From Aselliscus stoliczkanus (taxonomy: Eukaryota; Chordata; Mammalia; Chiroptera; Hipposideridae): a stretch of 64,000 nt of DNA. A program made the position numbers and the translations under genes. Location of the stretch: the NCBI GenBank assembly GCA_033961575.1, contig CM066729.1, positions 31,282,501-31,346,500 of the forward strand, read 5' to 3'. Positions 39,034 to 51,600 of the stretch are shown one piece after another. Position 1 is the stretch's first letter; each line of letters begins with the position of its first letter. A model generated the notes under the pieces. It searched no databases, was not told where the DNA came from, and saw only the letters and a list, made by a program, of their open reading frames with translations.

Positions 39034-42000
39034 TTTTATTGGGGAATTGGCGGAGGGGAACAGCGTTGGGGAATCGGGGAAGGGGAACAGACAAGTTGCT
39101 GTCTTTTTGTTCTTCAGTTTAGTTGCGGAGGATGTTGCTTCACTGTTGGTATCGTCATTGTGCTCTTCCCGGATGAGGCAGATCGGTCGCTGGCCTCTGG
39201 ATGTCGCTCATCGCGGCTATTGGCAGCTCACGCTTGGCTGCCAGCCGCTCACGCTGGCTGCGGGCCACTCACTGCAGCCCACGGCAGCCCACTGCAGCAG
39301 GGGCTGCAGCCCACACCATCGCCGGGGCTCGCACAGCCCAGCTCCAGGTGGAGCTGTTGTTAGCTGTGGAGGGCAGTGTCACTGGCCCTCATGTGGGATC
39401 CGAACCGGGGCCGCTGGTATCCCAAAACCAGCGCTTAACCAATGCGCCACTCTGCCGGCCCCAAAGGAACTTTTTGTTAGGAAGAAAAAAATTTTAGTTC
39501 TTTATCTGCACTGTCTATTATGATGGCCGCTAGCCATATGTGGCTTGAATACTTGAAGTGTGGCTAGTGCAACCAAGGAACTGAATTTTTAATTTTTTTC
39601 TGTTTTAATTTAAATTTATGCTAAGTAGCTTTCAGATGAGTAAACCAGTAACTACATTAATAGAATGCAGTGATATAATAGAAAATTTGTCAAAAACTTG
39701 TTTATGCAGAGATAACTTTTTGATTGGAAAAATGTTCTTTTTGAGATTTTTTTTTTTTTTTTTTTTGAGGTCAGTGTTACTGGCCCTCATATGTGGGACC
39801 CGAACCGGGGCCGCTGGCGTCTCAAGCCAGCACTTAACCACCATGCCACTCGGCCAGCCCTCTTTTTGAGATCTTTTAAGTTCTTTTGTAATATTTTTGT
39901 TTTTCACATGCCTAGAGGCATTTGTGATGTATACATTAGTGAATGTATACATTAAATCAGAAGCTGAAACTCAGTAATAATAAACAGTGATATACAAATG
40001 ATATAATTAGATTTCTTCAAGATAGAATTTATAAATATTTGTATAATTTCATAATGGCTCCTTAGAGCATGTTCTATCTCAGCGCTTACTGTTGATGTAA
40101 TGTACTTAGACATACTAGATGATGGATAAATATTTCTTTAATAATAAAAACACAAACTCTTTAAATCCCTTGCTAACAGTTATTATTTTTAGATGGTGGA
40201 CATGTACATTGTTTCCTAGTCTGTAAAATACACATTTAGAAATAGCTGTTGAAGGAATAACCAAATTCTTACATATTCTTTATTTTGAAATGTGAGTTCT
40301 ACTCTTACTTACAGATCTATTATTCATTTATCTTTTATGTCTTGAGAAAAGTGCTTAGAAGTGTGGTCTTGGGTCTTTAAACGTAGGAAAATGAATATCA
40401 GTTACGTCACTCTGAGAAAATCTTTTTTTCTATCTAACCTCAGTGCTTTGCCAGTAGACTTAAGGTTAACAGCCTAACTCGGTGAAACACTGTTTAGTGA
40501 GTACTTATTGTGGTAACATACCATGCTACCTATTTAGCAGAGTGCCCGGCTATCTGTGGCCAGCCACCAGGGAAAAAACTACACCTTTGCTCTGAGTAAC
40601 TGTTTTGAGTAATTCTTTTGGGAGTAAGGAGATCCAAGTATTATAGCTAAGGAAACAAAACACGTTTGTTCATCACCATGACAGAAATATCCTCACACAG
40701 AATTTTTTTGTACTAAAAGACTTGGGTAAATTCTGGGGTGTACTTTTGCAGTCACTTTTAAAACCAAAAGGTTGTAAGTTTAACAACCCTTTTTTTTTAA
40801 AGATTTTATTGGGGAATTGGCGGAGGGGAACAGCGTTGGGGAATCGGGGAAAGGGAACAGACAAGTTGCTGTCTTTTTGTTCTTCAGTTTAGTTGCGGAG
40901 GATGTTGCTTCACTGTTGGTATCGTCATTGCGCTCTTCCCGGATGAGGCAGATCGGTCGCTGGCCTCTGGATGTCGCTCACCGCGGCTATTGGCAGCTCA
41001 CTCTTGGCTGCCAGCCGCTCACGCTGGCTGCGGGCCACTCACTGTAGCCTATGGCAGCCACTGCAGCAGGGGCTGCAGCCCACACCATCACCGGGGCTCG
41101 CACAGCCCAGCTCCAGGTGGAGCTGTTGTTAGCTGTAGAGGGCAGTGTCACTGGCCCTCATGTGGGATCCGAACCGGGGCCGCTGGCATCCCAAAACCAG
41201 CGCTTAACCAATGCGCCACTCGGCCGGCCCCCACAACCCTTTTTTTATCCAGAGGAATAAATTTATTTTTTGCCTCTAGTGGTTCTTGGTTTGATTTAAA
41301 TGAATGTTTTGTTTGTATATTTGTAACTTTTTTATTTTATTTTTTTTATTTATTTATTTTTTTTTTGAGGGCAGTGTCACTGGCCCTCATATGTGGGACC
41401 GAACCGGGGCCGCTGGCTTCCCAAGCCAGCGCTTAATCACCGCGCCACTTGGCAGGTCCAACAATGATAGTTTTATATCTCATTTTTTAAAAATATCATT
41501 GTGGTTTTGATTTGCATTTCCACGATGGTTAGTGACATTGAGCATTTTTTATATATTTGGCCATTTTATGTCTGATGGGTATACAGTTCCTCTGCTCATG
41601 TTTTAATTAGGTTATTAGTTTTTTTGCTATTGAGCAGTAGGAGTCCTTAATATACTTTAGAAATTAACACCTTGGGCCAGCCGAGTGGCGCATTGGTTAA
41701 GAGCTGGTTTTGGGATGCCAGCGGCCCCGGTTCGGATCCCACATGAGGGCCAGTAACACTGCCCTCCACAGCTAACAACAGCTCCACATGGAGCTAGGCT
41801 GTGCAAGCCCTGGCGATGGTGTAGGCTGCAGCCCCTGATGCAGTGGGCTGCCATAGGCTACAGTAAGTGGTCGACAGCCAGCGTGAGCAGCTGGAAGCCT
41901 GCGTGAGCTGCCAAAAGCCGCAGTGAGCGACATCCAGAGGCCAGCGACAGATCTGCCTCATCCGGGAAGAACGCAGTGATGACACCAACATGGGCCAGTG

Positions 42001-42600
42001 AAGCAACATCCTCCACAACTAGACTGAAGAACGAAAAGACAGCAACTTGTCTGTTCCTCTCCCCCAATTCCCCAATAAAATCTTTTAAAAAAAAAAAAAA
42101 GAAAGAAATTAACACCTTATCAGATATATGATTTGCAAATATTTTCTCTTAGTCTATAGGTTACCTATTCACTGTGTTGATTGTGTCTTTTGCTCTGCAG
42201 GAGCTTTTTAATTTGATGTAGTCCCAGTTGTTTATTTTTGTCTATGTTGCCTGTACTTTTGGTGTCATATCCATGAAATCATTGCCAAGACCTATGCTAT
42301 GAAGTTTACCCCTGTGTTTTCTTGTAGTTTTATAGTTTCAAGTCTTAATGTGAGTTGAGTTGATGATTGTGTATAGTGTAAGACGAGGCTGTTTCACTCT
42401 TTTGCGTATGGATATCCAGTTTTCCCAACACCATTTGTTGAAGAGACTATCTTTTCCCCACTGTGTTTTCTTGGCTCCCTTGTTTAACATCAGTTGACTG
42501 TGTATATGCAAATTGGTTTCTGGGCTCTCTATTCTGTTCCACTGGTCTATAGGACTGTCTTTATGTTGATACCATACTGTTTTCATTAGTAGCTTTGTAG

Positions 42601-42640
<40 letters not shown>

Positions 42641-45600
42641 TTTTATTGGGGAATTGGTGGAGGGGAACAGCGTTGGGGAATCGGGGAAGGGGAACAGACA
42701 AGTTGCCGTCTTCTTGTTCTTCAGTTTTAGTTGCGGAGGATGTTGCTTCACTGTTGGTATCGTCATTGCGCTCTTCCCGGATGAGGCAGATCGGTCGCTG
42801 GCCTCTGGATGTCGCTCATCGCAGCTATTGGCAGCTCACGCTTGGCTGCCAGCCGCTCACGCTGGCTGCGGGCCGCTCACTGCAGCCTATGGCAGCCCAC
42901 TGCAGCAGGGGCTGCAGCCCACACCATCACCGGGGCTGCAGCCCACACCATCACCGGGGCTCGCACAGCCCAGCTCCAGGTGGAGCTGTTGCTAGCTGTA
43001 GAGGGCAGTGTCACTGGCCCTCATGTGGGATCCGAACCGGGGCCGCTGGCATCCCAAAACCAGCGCTTAACCAATGCGCCACTCGGCCGGCCCTGTAGTA
43101 TATTTTGAAATCAAGAAGTGTGATGTCTTTACTTAATGGTGTCTTTTGAATTGCAAAAATTTAAAATTTTGAAGTCCAGTTTGCCAATTTTGTTTTCTTT
43201 TATCTGTTGTGCTTTTGCTGTCATGTTTAAGTACTCTTGTCTAATGAATATTTTCTCTTATGTTTCTTTCAAATGTTTTATAGTTTTAACTCTTATATTT
43301 AGGCTTTGAGTTAATAACCCTTTGAGTTAATTTTTGTTCATGGTATGAGAGAAGGGTCTAAATTAATCTTTTCACATGTGGATACCCTGCTTTTGCAGGG
43401 AAAAGACTTGTCATTTTCCAAATGAATTGCCTTGAATCCCCTGTCAATGGTCACTAAATGTAAGGGTTTATTTCTGGATTCTTAAGTCTGTTCCATAGAT
43501 CTTACATATCTGTCCATAAGCCAGCACCACACTGTATTGATTACTGAAACTAAAGTTACTGAGTTTTGAAGTTGGGAAGTGTAATGTTCCTGACAACTTG
43601 GTTCATCTTAAAATTGCCTTTGGAAGAATATCTAAACATTCCTTAGCAGATAGTTTTGCTTTTAGTAATCCCTTTGTTGCTGATTTTTATTTCTACTGTA
43701 TTGCTATCAGATAATGTCTGTAATTTCTATCAGATAATGTCTGTAAATTAATGTCTGTAATTTAGCTGAGCCATCCTGCCACCTGTTGGCAGCTCAACAG
43801 CAACTCAGCTCGGACTGGGCATTGCACCGCTGTTGCTCAGAGCTCAGCTCGCCCTTTTTTTTTTTTTTTAAATTGGGGAATTGGTGGAGGGGAACATCGT
43901 TGGGGGATCAGGGAAGGGGAACAGACAAGTTGCTGTCCTTTTGTTCTTTAGTCTAGTTGCGGAGGATGCCGCTTCACTGGCCCATGTTGGTATCGTCATT
44001 TCGCTCCTCCCGCATGAGGCAGATCTGTCGCCGTCCTCTGGATGTCGCTCACTGCGGCTATTGGCAGCTCACGCTGGCTGCCGGCCGCTCACACTGGCTG
44101 CCGGCCGCTCACACTGGCTGCCGGCCACTCACTAGCCTATGGCAGCCCACTGCAGCAGGGGCTGCAGCCTACACCGTCACCGGGGCTCGCACAGCCCAGC
44201 TCCAGATGGAGCTGTTATTAGCTGTGGAGGGCAGTGTCACCGACCCTCACACGTGGGATCCGAACCGGGGCCGCTGGCATCCCAAAACCAGCTCTTAACC
44301 AATGCGCCACTCGGCCGGCCCTGAAGTTTTTTTTTTTAAATGATGATTTTATGTTGATTTTATGAATGTTCTATGAATTTTTAAAAATCATATATTTTTT
44401 TTTGAGACTGTTCTGTAATCTCAAATAAATTAACCTTGATTAACTGACTCTGAGTGGTGAGCACACAATGCAATATATTTTTAAAAAGAAAAAATAAATT
44501 AACCTTGATAGTTGGTTATTAAAGTTCTATATATCATTCCGTTTTTGGTCAGTTTGGTTCTTATAGTCTTATATTAGTCCCTCAAAATGATTGTACCTAT
44601 GTTAACATTTGTCAGTTTCTTCTTTTTAATAGTTTTTGTTTTCTGCATCTCAGTGCTATGTTATTGAGTATATTACTATTGTCTTCTTGGTAGAGGGTTC
44701 CATTTATGACATAAAACATCCTTCTGTGTTCTGTTTAGTGTTTTTCTCTCCGCCATTGACCTTGAATTTTATTTTGTATGAAATTAAAATTGTGAAACAT
44801 GTTTTCTTTTGTTAGCATTTGTCTGATTTGTCAAATGAGTCTTAAGTGATATGATATCCCTAATTGTTATGGATACAGTATATTTTCTAATAATTTGATT
44901 TTTAATACACATTTAATTTATCATGGTAGTCATGTTAGTAGAGGAAAATCTTATTTTGCAGAATTATTTTCATGTGGCTTTTTTTTTTTTAAGATGGTCT
45001 GGATTTCTATTATTCTTCAAAGCAGCATGCTCAGAAAATGGTAGAATTTCTTCAGTGTACAAGTCCTTGTAGGTATGTTCTGAATCTAAATGTGATTTCA
45101 AGTCCAAGGTGCTGAGAATAGATGTAGGTCACATCCATTTTTCAGGCTGAGACAACCTCTCTTATGTTAAAATATTTAAAATTATAGTAAGAATACTTAA
45201 CACAGTTAGTAAGCATATTGGATTAGCCACTTTAAGGAAAGTATTAGCCAAAGAGTAAGACTCACTTTGGGGTTCTAGACCTCATTCCATGATAATAAAC
45301 ACTGTACTGCCAAACGATTGGTTGTTTTTAAATTAGAGAAAAAAGATGGGGGTAGAGGCTCTGGGGTGAAGCTTCATGGAGGAGAAAGGATTTATGCTCC
45401 TAAAATGGGAAAATTGCAAAGGTAGAGTTTATACTGAAAATGAGATGAAAATGAACAAAGACTTGTGGGTATTAGTGTAGCTTTTAATGGATGTGTATAT
45501 AGACTAGATTGGTGTGAGCCACGGACATGCTTTGGAGGTTTTAGTAGATAAAGTTGAAAACAGTGAGGGTGCAGTCAGATTGGCGGAGGTTTTGAAATGT

Positions 45601-48600
45601 AAGATGAAATTAGGCTTCAGCAAAGCAGACATCAGAAAGCTGTTTTAGACCTTGGCAATGATGATAGATTTGATGAAAATTGATCTGAGATTATACAAGT
45701 AAGGTCTTTGTGTTTTAATTATTATTAACTTTTTCTCTTAATAGATACAAAGCCTCCCAGAGACTGATCTCTCAGGATATCCATAGTAATACATACAATT
45801 ACAAAAGCACTTTTTCTTTGGAAATTGTTCCAATATGCAAGGTACTTTTTCTTATTTAATTCTTGTCTATGAAAGAGTGCACATAATAACTGGTTTATGT
45901 GTAATTATTAACTCCTGGTTTCTTTTTGAGGTTGGTTAAAAATTTAGAATAACTTTCTTAAATGATTCTAACAGTCAGACATGCTAAAATTACTATGTTG
46001 ATAAGTAATCACGCTTAAAAGCATAAATTGGCATACCTTTTATTTTGTTACACTAATTGAAAGGCCTGTTGCAGTTATTTTTTAATGTCCATATTTCTTA
46101 AAATTTGATTCTAGTGGACACATGACAATTCCGTGAAACTGAATACAGGAAATAGCATTAATATAAATATCAGTGAACCACTTTGGAATATGTTCAATCT
46201 GGATTTTGGCATGAAAATAAACAGTATCGTGGAAATGGGACCATAGTCATTTTTGTGATTAAAAAACCTAATCTGAATACCACTTAAAATGTGGGTTATC
46301 AATTCATTTAATTGTACTAAAGTAAAAACCCTGTTTCAAAAACATAAATAGATTAAAATTTAAAAATTGATAATGAGGATCTATTGTAGAGCTGTGTCAG
46401 GGATTATATATTCTAGACGTCTCTGCTATAGAGGAACTTATACATATGTTGATATTTAAATCACTAATGGTAAGTGCTGTAATTTATTATGAGCATTCTA
46501 TATAAGTTAATATCTAAGTACTTGAGTATATTTCACCTCTTTATATCTCATAATAACTGGGGTAAGTTATCCTATCGTTTCAAAGATGAGGAAATTGAAG
46601 CTTGGGAAGGAGAGGTTAGATGACTTGCCCCAAGTTACATAACTACAAAATGATGAAGCCACGATTTGTGCCTAGGTCTGTGACTCTTAATCTTTAAAGC
46701 TGTCATCACTAATCAATGATGTAGTACAGTACCAGGGATGAAATGATGGCTTAAAACAAGGTCAGCAGACTTTTTCTGTAAAGGTCCAGGTAGTAAATAT
46801 TTTTGGCTTTTAGGCCATATAGTCTCTTGTACAACTACTTGGTTTTGCTGCTGTTGCACAGAGTAGCCATAGATGATGATAATAGGTAATGAATGGAGGA
46901 GGCTGTGTTCCAGCAAAACTTTATTTACAAAAGTAGGCCGGCCTAGTGGTGTGGTGGTTTAGCGCTGGCTTGGGAAGCCAGCGGCCCCGGTTCGGTCCCA
47001 CGTGAGGGCCAGTGACACTGCCCTCAAAAAAAAAAAAAAAAAGTGAGCTGTGGGCCGAATTTGGCCTGAAAGCCATATTTTGCAAACCCCTAGTTTAAAA
47101 CTGAATTTTCCTGGTGCAAAGCCTGGGAAATACAAATCTAGGTTTGAAGGCATATTTAAGTCCTTGTGTATTATGTGCTTTCAGTGATTCATACAAGTAT
47201 CTTGTTGAAAATACAATGTAAAGGAGTATTTTCATTAATCTTTGGAGACTTACTAAGTTATAAAGAAAGGCTGGACTAGGTGCTATTAGGGATGCACAGA
47301 ATGTCCCTTCAGCAGAGAAGCCTATGAATGTGAATAGATACAGCTTAAAATATAATGCAGATTCTATTTTAATACAGTTTAAAAACGGATAACAACATTG
47401 CTGGTATTATTTCCCAATAAGCACATTAGAGCGGTGCATTTTGGCGCATTACATTTTTGATTACATATTGTTACATGTAACTATGAAAGAGAAATGTGGC
47501 TCCTCTGAAATTTGTTTTTTATGGAGATTGAAAGAAGTCATAAATAGATTTAGAAAATCACTCTCTGATGTTTAATGCTTTGTTTAGAATGTACACTGTA
47601 TTAACAGTGATAAGCAGTTATGCTTCAATAATTGAAATTAACTTAATTGCTTGGTGAATAGTATCTGGAAAAAATTTTTAAAGCATTTTTGTTAAGACAT
47701 ATCCCCATCTTAAGAAGGTATAGTCTATTTTCTGTTTCTCTGAAGGTCTGATTGTTTTCTTTAGGACCTTTGTTGATACATAGAATTAAAAATTTAACAT
47801 TTTGGTTTGGGCAAATGTACTTTGATCAGGTTTACATTGATGAGTATTTATTGGAGACTGTTATTTAGGATTTGCTTCACTCTAAATGTTAGTTCTTCTG
47901 CCTAGGATAATGTTGTTTGTCTGTCTCCAAAACTGGCACAAAGCTTGGGAAATATGAACCAGATTTGTGTGTGTATTCGAGTAACCAGTGCCATCCATCT
48001 CATTGATCCAAATACCCTTCAAGGTAAGTTTTTAAAGAAGGCCCTATATTGATAGGGGCCTCAGTACTTCTCTTTATCTTCTACTTCCTGATCCTTTTCA
48101 CTTTCTGTTTCCTGTAATATAAGTTTTCTATTATGAAAAATTGAGTTTATTTTGATCATTTCCAAAAAAGTCATTTATTATCCTTGTCAATTAGAATTTA
48201 TCAATCAAAGGTCTTTTTTACAATATTGGGATGAACATCTGTCAGAACTTTACTTTCTATGATGACTGATGATGTTTCTAAAATAAAATGCCAGCACAAC
48301 AACTATACAACTGATTGGATCTGACCTTATGTTAAAGGCACTTAGCTCTGTGGTGTTCTGTTTATAGTAAGCACTTAAGATACGTTTGACACCTGATATT
48401 TCTCATGTGTTGTGAGAGGTTTGGGTCTTATTTATAGGAATAAATGATGACAGGAGAGAGTGAGTTGCCACTCTAGCTCTGTTAACCTGATGCTCCCCAG
48501 TTCGTATATACCAGCTTCTTCCTAGTTATAACATACGTTGAATTTTGAAATACTTCATTTCTCTTGTTCTTTAATGTCCTGCGTTTATTCTTAGTTGCAG

Positions 48601-51600
48601 ATATTGATGGGAGCACTTTCTGGAGTCACCCTTTCAATAGTTTGTGCCATCCCAAACAGCTAGAGGAGTTTATTGTGATGGACTGCAGCATAGTCCGGGA
48701 TCTGAAACGTGGTGCGGGTGCTGGAATGATATCAAAAAAGGTAAGTTTCATCCTACTCACCTTTTTTCTCCCCCAACTTACTGTTTTGCCCCCCCTTTTT
48801 TAATGTATGTTTGTTTTTTAAAATGTTGGTAATTCCAAAATATGGTTTCAAATAAAGCTAGCACCACATTATGTTAAAAATGTATTCCATGTTTTATGTT
48901 CTTGGCTTTTTTTTTTTTTTAAAGATTTATTGGGGAATTGGGGAAGGGGACCAGCCAAGTTGTGGAGGGTGCCAGTTGCCATGTGGCTTCCCGTCGGCAG
49001 CTTGTGGCCTCTAAACTCAAGATGCTGTGTTCAATCTTAGTTGCAGGTGGGCGTAGCCACTATCCCATGTGGGAGTCGAACCAGCAGCCTTGTTGTTAAG
49101 GGCGCACGCTGTATCCACTGAGCCATCCGGGCGGTAGCTCAGCTCAAGGTGCCGAGTTCAATCTTTATTTGCAGGTGGGCATAGCCCACCATTGAACAGG
49201 CAATCTTGTTGTTACACCAGCTGAGCCATCCTGCCATCTGTTGGCAGCTCAGTGACAGCTCAGATAGGGCACAGCATTCACTGGCCCATGTGGGATTCGA
49301 ACCAGCAGCCCTATTGCTCAGAGCATGCGCTCAAAGATTTTATAGCAACTTGATTCAGAAACACCAAAACTTAGAAACAACCAAGATGTCCTTTAGTAGG
49401 TGAATGGATAAACTGTGGTACATCCAGACAATGAAATATTATTGGGCACACAAAAAAAATAAAAGAGAGAGCAAGAGAGAGAGAGAGCTATCAAGTTATG
49501 AAGAGAGATGGAGGAACATTAAATACATATTACTAAGTGAAAGAAGCCATTCTTGAAAAGACTACGATTCCAACCATATGACATTATGGAAAAGCCAGAA
49601 CTATAGACAATAAAGATATCAGTGATTGCCAGAGGTTAGGAGGTAGGCAATAGGGAGAGCAGACGAATTTTAGGGCAGTGAAAATACTCCTGTGTGATGC
49701 TGAAACAATAAATACACTTCATTATACATTTTTGAAAACCCACAGAATATATAATATCAACAGGGAAATGTTCATATAAGCTATGAACTTCGGGTGGTTA
49801 TAATGTGTCAATGCAGGTTTACCAGTAGTAACAAATGCACCACTCTGATGCGGGGGAATAAGGCAGGAGGTTACGCATGTGTGAAGGTGGGGGCAATGTC
49901 TTATGGCCTCTTAATTTTGCTATAAAAAACAAAACTACTCTAAAAAACGAGAAGTCGCTAAAAATTTTTTAACAAAGGACACAGAAACTATTCTGAAGGA
50001 GTTCCCACTGGCTAAATTTGGGGTAATCTGGGTGGAAGGGAGGGAGGGAGAAGGAGAGGAGAGAGCAGAGGAAGGCTGGCTAGTAACAAAAGGAAAAAAA
50101 TCATACTACTCCAATGGAGACCTGGCTATCAGTGAAACAGCCAAACAGTACTTGTATCTTGATATATCATAAAAATACACAGCATCACCTCAAATGTTCT
50201 AGCCGAAAATAGTTAACCTAACTTTAGGTGAGCCTTGAGATCCACTTTCCAGTTTAAAGGAGCTACAGGAGATTAAGTAGCAAGTTAAGTGACATCATGA
50301 GGAAATAAGATCCATCTACAAGATAAATGCCCTAGTTGCCGTGGAAAGTTGGTATCATGAAAAAAAAAAAAGGGGGGGAGGGGACTACTATTAAATAAAA
50401 GATTTAAGAGGTATAATACTCTCATTTAGTATATGGTTCCCGACTGAGCAAACCATAACAGGAACTTTGGTGCAAACGAGGAAATCTGAATACAAAGGAC
50501 AACGTTTAATGTATGATAACACTTTATGTAGAAAATGTTCCCACTAAATATTCAGTATTTAGTGACAATATAGCTTATATTATAATTCAAAATGTTTGAA
50601 AAATTTAAAAAAGTCATAAAGGTTAGCTTATTTTGTCATCCTATACAAAAGTAAGGCTAGAAAATGTTTTTTCATAATAATAAACATTAAAAAAAATGCT
50701 TCCAACATTAAAGAGAAAAAAATTAGCTTACTAGACAGTGTAAGTCTGTTACAATAGCCAGATGTTGAAAGTCAACAACAGGGCCGGCCAAGTGGCTCAG
50801 TTGGTTAAGAGCTGGCTTAGAGCGTGTGCTCTGAGCAATAGGGGTGCTGGTTCGATTCCCACATGGGCTAGTGAATGCTTTGCCCTAGCTGAGCTGTCAC
50901 TGAGCTGCCAACAGGTGGCAGGATGGCTCAGCTGGTGTAACAACAAGATTGCCTGTTCAATGGTGGGCTATGCCCACCTGCAAATAAAGATTGAACTCAG
51001 CACCTTGAGCTGAGCTACCGCCCGGATGGCTCAGTGGATACAGCGTGCGCCTTTAACAACAAGGCTGCTGGTTCGACTCCCACATGGGATAGTGGCTACG
51101 CCCACCTGCAACTATAGTCTAAAGATTTTATAGCAACTTGATTCATACAGACATAAGTTTTGAACTCCTTTGGGTAAATATCAAGGAGCATGTGTGTTGG
51201 ATTGTTTGGTGAGAGTATGTTTAGTTTTGTAAGAAACCGCCAAACTGTCTTCTTAAGTGGCTGTACCATTTTGCATTCTTCCCAGTAATGTGTGAGAATT
51301 CCTGCTGCTCCACATCCTCACCAGCATTTTTGGTGTCATCAGTGTTCAGAATATTGGCCATTCCGATAGGTGTGTAGTGGTGTCTCATTATCGTTCCAGT
51401 TTGCATCTCCCTGTTAACAGAGGATTTGGAACATCTTTTTGTATGCTTATTTGCCATCCATATGTCTCCTTTGACGAGGTGCCTGTTAATGTCTTTGGCT
51501 TATTTTCTAATATGCTTGGTTGTTTTCTAATATGGTTTGTTGAGTTTTACGAGTAATTTGTATATTTTGGATATTAGTCTTTTATCAGTATGTCTTTTGC

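Larger units (their letters stand above)
41461..43700 (-). mobile_element. Old antisense L1 with nested SINEs in intron 7
   Basis: L1 ORF2 antisense sequence in pieces 41461-41660, 42106-42605 and 43094-43700 (for example TTTTGATTTGCATTTCC; CACCTTATCAGATATATG; CCAACACCATTTGTTGAAGA). Two younger long SINEs interrupt it, and their TSDs are L1 sequence. The last piece may be a second L1. Confidence 0.8.

Noticed and set aside
39047..39523. Repeated 80-160-codon frames with shared sequences (also near 17477, 26786, 40817, 42646, 43881)
   Set aside because: The same peptides recur because all are translations of copies of the long SINE, which is noncoding.
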